This document shows positions 28,741-36,801 of a DNA stretch of 64,000 nucleotides, one piece after another. A model generated the notes under the pieces. That model ran no database searches and was not told the DNA's origin. It saw nothing but the letters and a program-made list of their open reading frames with translations. Made by a program: the position numbers and the translations under genes. Each line of letters begins with the position of its first letter. Position 1 is the first letter of the stretch. Origin of the DNA: DASSUW01 sp963803335 (GTDB taxonomy: Bacteria; Actinomycetota; Thermoleophilia; Solirubrobacterales; Solirubrobacteraceae); contig CAWDME010000012.1 of assembly GCA_963803335.1 (NCBI GenBank), positions 434,001 through 498,000 of the forward strand, in the 5' to 3' direction.

Positions 28741-28785
28741 GTGCGGCATCGAACGGATGCCCGCACGCCGCCGCGACGGCAATCT
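28741..28785 (+). promoter_or_regulatory. Dos-like box and promoter of the GNAT remnant-USP-flavoprotein operon
   Basis: Box GTGCGGCATCGAACGGAT at 28741-28758; CAATCT (28780-28785) begins 22 nt after its last base, and ATG 28794 follows 8 nt later. Confidence 0.68.
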
Positions 28786-28793
28786 GCAACCAC

Positions 28794-29069
28794 ATGGTCG
28801 CCGTCTCCCTGAACCGAGCGCTGAGCACCCGGGACCGGATGCTGCCGGACGGGCGCCGCGTCACGCTGCGCCGCGCGGTCCCCTCGGACGCGCCGCGCCT
28901 CACCTGCCTCGGCAGCCGGAACACGGCCTGGGGCTGCGAGCTCGTGGCGCTCGACGATCACGGCACGATCGTCGGCCACGCGACGTCGGCGACCGACATC
29001 GCGGTGGTTTCCGACTGGACATGGTCGGGGCTTCGTGCTGTGCTGGCCCGCGAGGTCGAGGAGGGCTGA
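28794..29069 (+). CDS. Short GNAT-like remnant protein
   Basis: 92 residues. Residues about 16-35 (MLPDGRRVTLRRAVPSDAPR) look like the first strand and helix of a GNAT acetyltransferase, and ELVALDDHGTIVGHATSA like its strand before the acetyl-CoA loop, but the acetyl-CoA-binding core is missing. The start of the large synthetase at 60344 has a similar layout. It is either a decayed gene or a short regulatory domain. The reading frame is intact, its promoter is well formed, and it is 3 nt from the next gene. Confidence 0.55.
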   Translation: MVAVSLNRALSTRDRMLPDGRRVTLRRAVPSDAPRLTCLGSRNTAWGCELVALDDHGTIVGHATSATDIAVVSDWTWSGLRAVLAREVEEG

Positions 29070-29072
29070 GTC

Positions 29073-29969
29073 GTGTTCAGCCGAATCATCGTCGCATTCG
29101 ACGGCTCTGATCGCGCCCACGATGCGCTCGCACTCGCGCTGCGCCTGCGCGATCCGGAGAACGGGCGCATCACGCTCGCGTGCGCCGTGGTCGATCGTCC
29201 GTGGCGGCACGCCGCGACGCCGGTGACCGACGAGATCGCGCTGATGCTCGCCGCCGCGCGGGCGAAGATCCCGACGGGGATCCGCGTCTCGCTCCGCGTC
29301 CCCGCGGCCGGCTCGCCGGCACGCGCGCTCACCGAGCTGGCCGAGGCCGAGGGCGCCGACCTGCTCGTCGTCGGGTCCAGCCGCCGCAGCGCCAGCGGGC
29401 AGATCTGGCTCGAGCGCACAGCCGGGCGCCTGCTGCAGGGCGCGCCGTGCGCGGTCGCCGTGGCGCCGGCCAATGTGCGCGACAACGAGACCTTCCACCA
29501 CATCGGCATCGCCTACGACGGCTCGCCCGAGGCCACGACCGCGCTGAGCGCCGGGTACGCGCTCGCGGAACGCACGGGCGCCGCGGTCACCATCTTCTAT
29601 GCGCTGACCGACATCCCGGCTGTCGGCGCCGCGATGGTCGGCGCCGATCCCGAGCACGAGGCGCTGCGCGAGCGCCTGCACGCCCAGGAGCTGCTCGACG
29701 CCGCCGCGAACGCCGCGCCCGCGGGCGTCAACCCGCGCACCGTCCTGCTGCACGGCGTCCCCGGCAAGATCATCGCGAGTGCCTGCGAGGGCATCGTCGA
29801 CCTCCTCGTCACCGGCTCGCGCGGCTACGGGCCGGTCCAGCGCGCGCTGATCGGGAGCGTCGCCGAGACGCTGATGGAGGGCGCGACACATCCGGTGCTC
29901 GTGCTCCCGCGCGGCGCCCCCTCCGCGGATGCCGAGCACGCACACGTCCACGCCGGGGCGGAGGCCTAG
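29073..29969 (+). CDS. Universal stress protein, two UspA domains
   Basis: 298 residues: domain 1 (about 1-140, IIVAFDGSDRAHDALALALR, LLVVGSSRRSASGQIW) and domain 2 (about 145-285, IGIAYDGSPEATTALSAGYA and GSRGYGPVQRALIGSVAETL). Domain 2 carries the G-2x-G-9x-G(S/T) ATP-binding pattern; in domain 1 it is altered. GTG 29073 follows the GNAT remnant by 3 nt, and the next flavoprotein starts directly at the stop. Tandem-USP proteins are hallmarks of DosR-type dormancy regulons. Confidence 0.9.
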   Translation: MFSRIIVAFDGSDRAHDALALALRLRDPENGRITLACAVVDRPWRHAATPVTDEIALMLAAARAKIPTGIRVSLRVPAAGSPARALTELAEAEGADLLVVGSSRRSASGQIWLERTAGRLLQGAPCAVAVAPANVRDNETFHHIGIAYDGSPEATTALSAGYALAERTGAAVTIFYALTDIPAVGAAMVGADPEHEALRERLHAQELLDAAANAAPAGVNPRTVLLHGVPGKIIASACEGIVDLLVTGSRGYGPVQRALIGSVAETLMEGATHPVLVLPRGAPSADAEHAHVHAGAEA

Positions 29970-31070
29970 GTGGAGCGCGTCATCGTCGCGGGCGCGGGCA
30001 TCGCGGCCGTCGAGTGCGTGCTCGCCCTGCGCGAGCTGGCCGGCCCGCGGGTGCAGATCGAACTGCTCGCGCCCGCGGCCGAGCTCGTGCACCGCCCGTC
30101 GTCCGTCATGACGCCGTTCGGCGCCGACGCGGCGGCGCGGATCGACCTCGCCGCGCTGGCCGGGCAGCTCGGGCTGATCCTGCGCCGCGACGCGCTCGCC
30201 GCCGTCTCCACCGCCGACCGCCACGTCATCACGCGGGGCGCCGAGCGCCGCGACTACGACGTCCTCGTCGTCGCCACCGGCGCGCCCTCGCGCGATGCCG
30301 TCCCCGGGGCGGCCACGTTCCGCGGACCGCTCAGCGCCGGCGCCGTGGAGGGCATCATCGCTCGCGTCACCGCCGATCCACGGCTGCGGCTCGTCTTCGC
30401 GTCGCCGGCGGGAAGGACCTGGCCGCTGCCGCTCTACGAGCTGGCGCTGCTGAGCGCCGCCACGCTGCGCGAGCGCGGCGTCGCCGAGCCCGACCTCACC
30501 GTCGTGACCGCCGAGCCTGCGCCGCTCGCCGCGCTCGGCCCGACGGTCAGCGCGGCGCTCGAGGCGGCGCTCGACCGCGCGGGCGTCGACCTTGTCACCG
30601 ACACCGTGGCGGAGGCCGCCCTCGACGGCGCGCTGCAGGTGCGCGGCGGGCGCCTGATCGGCGCCGACGCCGTCGTCGCGCTGCCAGAGCTCGTCGGCCC
30701 GCGCATCCCCGGCCTGCCGGCGGACGACAACGGCTTCATCCCGGTCGACGAGCACTGCCGGGTCGAGGGTCTCGACGACGTCCTCGCCGCCGGCGACGTG
30801 ATCTCCTTCCCGGTCAAGCACGGCAGCCTCGCCACCCAGCAGGCCGACGCGGTGGCCGCGACGATCGCCGCGCGCGCCGGCGCGATCACCGACCCCGAGC
30901 CGTTCCGGCCCGTGCTCCGCGGCATGCTGCTCACCGGCGGCGACCCGCTGTACATCGAAGCCGAGATCGGCGGCGACGCGACGGTCTCGTCCGAGCCGCT
31001 GTGGACGCCGGCCGGCAAGATCGTCGGCCGCTACCTGACGCCGTTCCTCACACCCCCACTGCAGCGCTGA
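29970..31070 (+). CDS. NDH-2/SQR-like FAD-dependent oxidoreductase (paralog 2)
   Basis: 366 residues from GTG 29970, which abuts the USP stop. FAD fold ERVIVAGAGIAAVECVLALR, second fold DYDVLVVATGAPSRDA, and AAGDVISFPVKHGSLATQQAD. C-terminal FRPVLRGMLLTGGDPLYIEA is shared with the paralogs at 60328 and 61461. There are no redox-active cysteines. It likely transfers electrons from a pyridine nucleotide to a quinone or small protein; inference from family only. It converges with the ZIP gene, overlapping by 23 nt. Confidence 0.8.
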   Translation: MERVIVAGAGIAAVECVLALRELAGPRVQIELLAPAAELVHRPSSVMTPFGADAAARIDLAALAGQLGLILRRDALAAVSTADRHVITRGAERRDYDVLVVATGAPSRDAVPGAATFRGPLSAGAVEGIIARVTADPRLRLVFASPAGRTWPLPLYELALLSAATLRERGVAEPDLTVVTAEPAPLAALGPTVSAALEAALDRAGVDLVTDTVAEAALDGALQVRGGRLIGADAVVALPELVGPRIPGLPADDNGFIPVDEHCRVEGLDDVLAAGDVISFPVKHGSLATQQADAVAATIAARAGAITDPEPFRPVLRGMLLTGGDPLYIEAEIGGDATVSSEPLWTPAGKIVGRYLTPFLTPPLQR

Positions 31071-31794
31071 GGGCGAGCATGGCGAGCGCGCCGGCGGCGG
31101 CGCCGGCGAGCGCCGGCTGCCAGGTCCGGCGCGTGAACGCCTGCGGCACGAGCTCGAAGGCCACCAGGGCGAGCATCGCACCCGCCGCGAACGCGAATGA
31201 GAACGGCAGCAGCGCGCCGATCTCGGCGACGAGCAGGTACGCGGCGACGGCGCCGACCGGCTGCGGCGCGCTCGTCAGCACGGCGCCCCAGAACTGCTGT
31301 GCGGGCGGGAAGCCGGCCTGCTGCATCGGGATCGCCGACGCGGTGCCCTCGGGCACGTTCTGCAAGGCGATCGCCAGCAGGATGAAGACGTCGAGCCCGG
31401 CGCGGTCGGACGCGAAGGCGGTGCCGATCGCGAAGCCCTCCGGGATGCTGTGGACGAACAGGACGCCGAGCACGAGCAGCGAGCGGCGTACGCCGGTGCC
31501 CCGCAGCGCTCCGACGTGGACGTCGCGGTGCGCAAGCGCCCGCCGCGTGAGCTCCAGGAAGGCCCAGCCGGTCAGCAGGCCCGCGACGACGGCGACGTTC
31601 GAGCCCGTGTCGAGCGCGGGGACGATCAGCCCGACAACGGACGCGACGCCCATCAGCCCGGCGGCCAGGCCCCACAGCAGCGGGCGCCAGCCGGCGATCC
31701 GGGTACCGAGCAGGAACACCGGCACCGCGCCGAGCCCGGTCGCCAGAGCGGTCGCCGACCCGGCCAGCACCAGCACGGGGAGATCGCTCGCCAT
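31048..31794 (-). CDS. ZIP-family metal transporter
   Basis: 248-residue membrane protein with about eight helices. The paired metal-binding motifs of ZIP proteins are present: HSIPEGFAIGTAFASD in helix IV and QNVPEGTASAIPM in helix V. It resembles the GufA/ZupT branch that imports zinc and other divalent metals. A leaderless start at 31794 is supported by a -10 at 31806-31801 and by the box. Confidence 0.88.
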   Translation of the reverse strand: MASDLPVLVLAGSATALATGLGAVPVFLLGTRIAGWRPLLWGLAAGLMGVASVVGLIVPALDTGSNVAVVAGLLTGWAFLELTRRALAHRDVHVGALRGTGVRRSLLVLGVLFVHSIPEGFAIGTAFASDRAGLDVFILLAIALQNVPEGTASAIPMQQAGFPPAQQFWGAVLTSAPQPVGAVAAYLLVAEIGALLPFSFAFAAGAMLALVAFELVPQAFTRRTWQPALAGAAAGALAMLALSAAVGV

Positions 31795-31800
31795 GGCTCC

Positions 31801-31845
31801 AGTGTCCGCCCCGGCGGGCGCCCCGGCATCCGCAGGGCAGCGCCG
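31801..31845 (-). promoter_or_regulatory. Dos-like box and leaderless promoter of the ZIP gene
   Basis: Minus strand: box ending in GCGCTGCCCTGCGGAT (31845-31828), then GACACT at 31806-31801 beginning 22 nt after its last base and 6 nt before ATG 31794. Confidence 0.62.
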
Positions 31846-31850
31846 AGAGC

Positions 31851-31919
31851 GACCGTACTTGTCCCGGATCGCGACCGCGGGCGTGGACGGATGGCGCGTT
31901 GCCGCGCCCAACGTACCTT
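31851..31919 (+). promoter_or_regulatory. Central Dos-like box plus promoter of the USP-zinc ribbon operon
   Basis: Palindromic site ACCGTACTTGTCCCGGAT (31852-31869) sits midway between the divergent promoters. A second site containing GCGGGCGTGGACGGAT ends at 31892, 23 bp further. TACCTT (31914-31919) begins 22 nt after it and 6 nt before ATG 31926. Confidence 0.7.
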
Positions 31920-31925
31920 CGGGCC

Positions 31926-32402
31926 ATGAACGCGACACCGGATCCGCACCCCGTCGTGGTCGTCGGCTTCGACGGCTCCCCGGCCTCGCACGTCGCGCTC
32001 TCGCGCGCGATCCAGCGCGTCTCGGGAGGCGGCAAGCTCTACCTCGTCCATGCCTGGCAGGTCCCCGAGGCATGGCGCGGCCGGGGGCTCTTCCAGCCGT
32101 ACGTCGACCGGGCGCTCGAGGACGCCGAGGTGGTGCTCGCCCAGGCCAAGGCGGCGCATCCGGGCCTGGCCGCGATCGACTGGGAGAGCGAGCTGATCGG
32201 CGCCCCGCCGGCGAAGGCGATCGCCGACGTCGCCGAGACCCGCGGCGCCGACGAGATCGTCATCGGCACGCGCGGCTTCGGGCGCGTCCGCGCGCTGCTC
32301 GGCAGCGTCGCCCACGAGCTCGTCCACCTTGCCGCCTGCCCGGTCACGGTCATCCCCGAGCGGATGGTCGACACCCACGCCGACGAGGCCACGGCCGCCT
32401 GA
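31926..32402 (+). CDS. Universal stress protein, single UspA domain
   Basis: 158 residues; begins PHPVVVVGFDGSPASHVALS and has the ATP-binding pattern GTRGFGRVRALLGSVAHELV. The transcript is predicted to be leaderless from a -10 at 31914. It is followed 3 nt later by a zinc-ribbon gene. Confidence 0.9.
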   Translation: MNATPDPHPVVVVGFDGSPASHVALSRAIQRVSGGGKLYLVHAWQVPEAWRGRGLFQPYVDRALEDAEVVLAQAKAAHPGLAAIDWESELIGAPPAKAIADVAETRGADEIVIGTRGFGRVRALLGSVAHELVHLAACPVTVIPERMVDTHADEATAA

Positions 32403-32405
32403 GCG

Positions 32406-32759
32406 ATGCGCCTCCGGATGCGCAGACTCCTGCACCGTCTCGGGCGCCCCGCGCTGCGCGACGGCCTGCGCCGGTGCCCGGTCTGCGACGGCCGGTTCCC
32501 GTGCCCGATGACGTGGGAGCCCGTCGACGACCGGCACTGGCACATCGACATCCGCTGCGGCGACTGCGGCTGGTGGTACGAGATGACCGCCAGCAACGCG
32601 CGCGCGGCCGAGTACGACCGCGAGCTCGACTGCGATCAGTGGCCGATCCGCCGCGCCCTCAACCGCCTGGATCGCGAGCGGATGGCCACCGAGATCGAGC
32701 TGTTCGTCACGGCGCTGGGCCAGGACCTGATCGATCCGGGCGATTTCGCGCCGCGCTGA
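32406..32759 (+). CDS. Small zinc-ribbon protein of unknown function
   Basis: 117 residues. Two cysteine pairs, RCPVCDGRFPC and RCGDCGWWY, separated by about 30 residues form a likely zinc ribbon. The rest is helical and charged (NRLDRERMATEIELFVTAL). I do not recognise the family. It is cotranscribed with the USP at 31926 and its 3' end overlaps the convergent DUF4389 gene by 53 nt. Confidence 0.7.
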   Translation: MRLRMRRLLHRLGRPALRDGLRRCPVCDGRFPCPMTWEPVDDRHWHIDIRCGDCGWWYEMTASNARAAEYDRELDCDQWPIRRALNRLDRERMATEIELFVTALGQDLIDPGDFAPR

Positions 32760-34065
32760 TCAGCAGCACGCCACCGGCCGCCAGCAGCAGACCGCCCACC
32801 ACGAGCAGCCCGACGCCGTAGGCGCCGAGGTGCGGGACCTGCGCGCCGATGCTGACGTCCGCGGTCACGCCGCTCGAGGCGTCGGCGTTCATCACGACCG
32901 CACGCCAGTCGCCGCTGTGGACATCCCAGCGCGCGGCGCGCTCGCCTGTCGCCACCCAGAAGCCCTGCGCCGCAGGATCCGCCGGCCGCCGATCACCGCC
33001 GACGACGACACCGCGGCCGTTGCCGAGATCGGTGAGCTCCTTGTGGGACACCGAGGCGAGGTACTGGTCGACCTCCGCGGCGGGCCCGATGCCGATGAAC
33101 AGCGGCCGGACGCTGTCGCCGCGCAGCTGAACGGTGCGGAGCACGTCGTCGGCGAGCCAGTCCGGCCCGCTGAGGTCGGCGCTCGCCCGCTCGGACACGA
33201 GCGCGTACGTGCCGGTCGTGAACGTGCGCGTCGGGCTCATCACGTAGCCGTTGTCGTCACGCGCCACCTGGTCGACCACCACGGCGGCGACTCCTGCGGC
33301 GAGCAGGCCGGCCGCGATCAGGGCGGTCAGGCTGCCGAACAGGACGAGCAGGATCCGGCCGGGCGTCCACGGCGCCGCCGGCGGCGCCTCCTCGTCGGGC
33401 AGGTCGATCGCGCTCGGCTCGCTGCCGCCCAGGTCGAGGCGGAACGGCGGGTAGCGATCGGTCATCAGGCCGGCGTAGGCCGCCACGCGCAGCGCCCAGC
33501 GGTTCATGCCGAGCACCAGATCGAAGATGCCGCGCGGGTAGCGCCCGGTGAACAGCAGCGCGATAACCGCGATCAGCACGAGCACCCCGACAAGACCCCC
33601 GCCGTACTGGTAGGTCCGCTGGTCGGCGTGCCACGCGACCCAGGTGCCGCCGCCGATGAAGATGCCAACGACGATGTAGTGCGGGATCGCCAGCAGCCAC
33701 CACTTGACGAGCACGAGGCCGCGCGACAGCCGGCCCGGGTACTCGATCGCCAGATCGGCGGGGTAATCAGCCGCCGCGAGGCTGAACGGCGGGTAGCGGT
33801 CCGTCCCGTTGGCCCCGAACGCGTAGAACCCGACGCGCCACGTCCAGCGCAGGACCCCGACGTTGAAGTCGAAGATCGAGCGCGGATAGCGGCCGGTGAA
33901 CAGGATCGCGAAGAAGGCCACGACGCTGAGCAGGGCGAACGCGATCCACAGGAACAGCAGCACGAAGTAATGCGGGATGACGAGCAGCCACTTGACGAGC
34001 CACAGCCAGCGGCTGAGTGCAGGGTCGAGCCGGCCCTCCACCCGCACGGGATAGGCCTGATACAT
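32707..34065 (-). CDS. DUF4389 membrane protein, duplicated domain
   Basis: 452 residues. Two DUF4389 units occur in tandem (about 1-110 and 110-225), each with a helix pair and the conserved LFTGRYPRSIFDF / LFTGRYPRGIFDL and DRYPPF motifs. A further membrane helix near 250 is followed by a soluble extracytoplasmic domain (about 290-420) and a C-terminal helix. ATG 34065 has an AAGGAG site. It lies 13 nt after the SQR-like gene and is probably cotranscribed. Function unknown. Confidence 0.82.
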   Translation of the reverse strand: MYQAYPVRVEGRLDPALSRWLWLVKWLLVIPHYFVLLFLWIAFALLSVVAFFAILFTGRYPRSIFDFNVGVLRWTWRVGFYAFGANGTDRYPPFSLAAADYPADLAIEYPGRLSRGLVLVKWWLLAIPHYIVVGIFIGGGTWVAWHADQRTYQYGGGLVGVLVLIAVIALLFTGRYPRGIFDLVLGMNRWALRVAAYAGLMTDRYPPFRLDLGGSEPSAIDLPDEEAPPAAPWTPGRILLVLFGSLTALIAAGLLAAGVAAVVVDQVARDDNGYVMSPTRTFTTGTYALVSERASADLSGPDWLADDVLRTVQLRGDSVRPLFIGIGPAAEVDQYLASVSHKELTDLGNGRGVVVGGDRRPADPAAQGFWVATGERAARWDVHSGDWRAVVMNADASSGVTADVSIGAQVPHLGAYGVGLLVVGGLLLAAGGVLLISAARNRPDRSGPGPAP

Positions 34066-34078
34066 GGGTTCTCCTTTC

Positions 34079-35341
34079 TCAGTCGGCGAGCACGCCGGAC
34101 ATGGCGTGGATGCCGACGTCCATGAGCTTCCAGGCGTTCCCGGCGTGGAACGGCTCACCCGCGGCGAACCGCAACGGCACCGAGAAGCCGAGGACCTTCT
34201 TGCCCAGGCGCCAGGCCGGTGACGTCCCGACCTTGTAGTCGCCGTCGGCGTCCGGGCGCACCCGCACGGGGTGCTGCGGGTCGCCGGTGACCTCGATCGG
34301 CACCTGCGCGAACGTCGCCTTGTCGAACATCTCCATGATGCACATGCTCACGGCGTCGAACGGCTGCGTGAACGCCCGGCCGGCGACCTCGGCGGCGATG
34401 TGCTCGGCGACGGCGTCGGCCTGCAGGAAGGCGAGGAACGCCTGCTTGATCGGGAAGTCGCCGGCGTCGCCCGGCGCGTAGATGTCGCCATGCCCCAGCA
34501 CCTGCCGCGTCGCGGCATCGGTGGCGAGGAAGCCGCGGTCGTCGGCCGGCAGGCCGTCGTACCGGACCGCCGCCACGTAGGGCGGGAACGCGATCAGGTG
34601 ATCGAACTCGCGCGTGCCGCCGTCGGCGTAGTGGACCGTGCTGCGGCGCACGTCCGTCACGAACTCGCGCGTGTGCCCCTCGATCCCGCGCTCGGCGTAC
34701 TCGGAGGCGACGACGTCGTGCAGCCGCGGCCCGAAGGCCTGGATGTACGAGTCCTCGTACGTCGACCACACGATGTCCACGGCGTCGCGCACGCCCTGGC
34801 GGCGCAACCACGTCTCGAACATCAGCACGACCTCGTACAGCGGGCCGGCGCACTTGTTGTTGGGCGGGACCAGGAACATCACGCGCTGGCGCTCGCCGTT
34901 GCCGGCGCGCACGCGCACGTCCTCGAAGCGCCGGCGCACGCCGAGCATCGACTCGGGCGTCCAGATCGTCGCGGCGTGCTCGGCGAGACCCGGCACCTCG
35001 TCCGGGCGTATGCCGGCGCCGGTGGCGATCACCAGCCGGTCGTAGGCGAAGCGCTGGCCGTCGGCCAGCGACACCAGCCGGCGGTCGGGATCGACCGCGA
35101 TCGCCTCACCGACGACGAGGTCGATGTCACGGCGTCCGAGCGGCTTTCCGAGCGGGACGTAGAGCGACTCGGGATCGCCACCGAACGGCACGTAGATGCT
35201 GTTCGGGCGAAAGACGAACCGGTCGGAGTCGCACACGAGCCGGATGTCGACGTGGTCGTGGGTGCGCATGCGGAGCAGGAAGGCTGTCTCGAGGGCAGCG
35301 AAGCCTCCGCCGAGCACCAGGATGTTGAGCTTGGCGGACAT
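34079..35341 (-). CDS. Sulfide:quinone oxidoreductase-like flavoprotein
   Basis: 420 residues. FAD fold NILVLGGGFAALETAFLLRM, second fold AYDRLVIATGAG, and YAPGDAGDFPIKQAFLAFLQ. Unlike the other paralogs it has cysteines at NNKCAGPLYE and MCIMEM, the type of positions used by SQR-family enzymes, and a C-terminal amphipathic region. It could oxidise sulfide or act as an NADH:quinone oxidoreductase. The divergence of the cysteine set from classical SQR leaves the substrate open. A leaderless start at 35341 is supported by the promoter. DUF4389 follows. Confidence 0.75.
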   Translation of the reverse strand: MSAKLNILVLGGGFAALETAFLLRMRTHDHVDIRLVCDSDRFVFRPNSIYVPFGGDPESLYVPLGKPLGRRDIDLVVGEAIAVDPDRRLVSLADGQRFAYDRLVIATGAGIRPDEVPGLAEHAATIWTPESMLGVRRRFEDVRVRAGNGERQRVMFLVPPNNKCAGPLYEVVLMFETWLRRQGVRDAVDIVWSTYEDSYIQAFGPRLHDVVASEYAERGIEGHTREFVTDVRRSTVHYADGGTREFDHLIAFPPYVAAVRYDGLPADDRGFLATDAATRQVLGHGDIYAPGDAGDFPIKQAFLAFLQADAVAEHIAAEVAGRAFTQPFDAVSMCIMEMFDKATFAQVPIEVTGDPQHPVRVRPDADGDYKVGTSPAWRLGKKVLGFSVPLRFAAGEPFHAGNAWKLMDVGIHAMSGVLAD

Positions 35342-35347
35342 AGCACG

Positions 35348-35415
35348 ACGATGGCGCACCGACGCCCGCTCCACATCCGGGCAGACGAGCGCATCTGATC
35401 CGGGGAAAACCCGCC
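35348..35415 (-). promoter_or_regulatory. Tandem Dos-like boxes and leaderless promoter of the SQR-DUF4389 operon
   Basis: Minus strand: GGCGGGTTTTCCCCGGAT (35415-35398) and GCGCTCGTCTGCCCGGAT (35392-35375), 23 bp apart. CATCGT (35353-35348) begins 22 nt after the nearer site and 6 nt before ATG 35341. Confidence 0.66.
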
Positions 35416-36761
35416 TATCGCTCGAGCACGTGCGCCACGCCGCCGTCCACCACATGGACGACGTGCTCGGCGCCGGCGCGGGCGATCAGGCTGGCCGCGA
35501 CGGCCGCGCGCTGGCCCGAGGCGCAGATGACCGCGATCGGGCGATCGGCCTCCAGCCCCGCCGGCAGCCCGTCGATGTCGTGCCACGGCGTGTGCACGGA
35601 GCCGTCGATGTGGCCGGCGTCCCATTCGCTGCGCTCGCGCACGTCGAGCACCTGGACGGCACCCGGGTCGAGCTCGTCGACCGGCAGGCGCTCGATCCGG
35701 GCGACCGGCCGCTTCTCCTGGCGCCAGCTCGTCATGCCGCCGTGCAGGAAGCCGGCCAGCTTGCGGATGCCGACCGCCACGGCCAGCTCGCCGGCGGCGC
35801 GCCCATCGGCGTCGTCGCGGCCCACGAACACGACGTCCTGCTCGCGGTCGGCCAGCCACGCCAGCCGCGAGCCGAAGCCGGCGTAGAGCATCGGGATCGC
35901 CGCCGCGCCGGGAATGTGCGCGTCGTCGAACTGCTGGTCGGTGCGCACGTCCACGACCATCGCGCCGTCGGCCCGGTGCTGCTCGACCTGGCGGGGCGCG
36001 AGCGGCATCAGCTCGACGCCGTCGGTGAGCAGCGGCCCCCGGTTGAGCGCGACGATCGCCCTGAAGTTCGGCGGCTGCGGCCCGAGGCCGGCCAGCGCCT
36101 GCTCCACGAACTCGTCCTCGTCCTCGATCGCCAGCGTCGGGTTGTGCGCGCGCTCGAACCCGATCGTCGATGAGATCTTCATGTCCATCCCCGGGCCGCC
36201 GCACATCGAGCCGCCGAGGTGGCCGGGCCAGATCTCGACGAACGGCGGGAGGTCGAGCAGCTTGCCGCGCAGCGAGCGGTAGATGCCGCGCGCCCCCTCG
36301 GACTTCTCGATCGCCAGGTCCGGCCGCGCGACGTCGTTGACGAACAGCGTGTCGCCGGTGAGCACGGCCCACGGCTCGTCGCCGCGGTGCATGTCGATCA
36401 GCGCGAACGCGGTGTGCTCGGGCCGGTGGCCGGGCGTGTGCAGCGCCCGGATCCGCAGCGACCCCAGCTCCCACTCGTCGCCGTCGTCGAACGGCTCGTG
36501 CTCGTAGTCGGGCTGCGCTTCGCGGTGGATGTGGATCGTCGCGCCGGTGGCGGCCGCCAGCCGGCCGTGGCCGGACACGTGGTCGGCGTGGTTGTGCGTC
36601 TCGAAGACGTGCTCGATTCGCACCCCCATGTAGCGCGCCAGCTCCAGGTAGTCGTCGACCTCGAAGCGCGGGTCGACGACCGCCGCCACGCCTGCGTTCT
36701 CGTCGCCGACCAGATACGAGGCGCAGCCGAGATCGTCGTGGGTGATCTGGCGGAAGATCAT
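35415..36761 (-). CDS. Persulfide dioxygenase-like MBL-fold protein with two rhodanese domains
   Basis: 448 residues. The N-terminal metallo-beta-lactamase domain (about 1-240) has ETHNHADHVSGHGRLA, TPGHRPEHTAF and TGDTLFVNDVARPDL, matching ETHE1/persulfide dioxygenases. Two rhodanese domains follow. The first (about 260-350) has no active-site Cys, with VFVGRDD in that place; the second ends in VICASGQRAAVAAS, so its Cys is present. It should oxidise or transfer persulfide sulfur. No regulatory box precedes ATG 36761, which is divergent from cysD. Confidence 0.88.
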   Translation of the reverse strand: MIFRQITHDDLGCASYLVGDENAGVAAVVDPRFEVDDYLELARYMGVRIEHVFETHNHADHVSGHGRLAAATGATIHIHREAQPDYEHEPFDDGDEWELGSLRIRALHTPGHRPEHTAFALIDMHRGDEPWAVLTGDTLFVNDVARPDLAIEKSEGARGIYRSLRGKLLDLPPFVEIWPGHLGGSMCGGPGMDMKISSTIGFERAHNPTLAIEDEDEFVEQALAGLGPQPPNFRAIVALNRGPLLTDGVELMPLAPRQVEQHRADGAMVVDVRTDQQFDDAHIPGAAAIPMLYAGFGSRLAWLADREQDVVFVGRDDADGRAAGELAVAVGIRKLAGFLHGGMTSWRQEKRPVARIERLPVDELDPGAVQVLDVRERSEWDAGHIDGSVHTPWHDIDGLPAGLEADRPIAVICASGQRAAVAASLIARAGAEHVVHVVDGGVAHVLER

Positions 36762-36801
36762 GGCGGTCGACGCCGCGAGGCTATCGTGCACGGCCGCTCA
36801 G

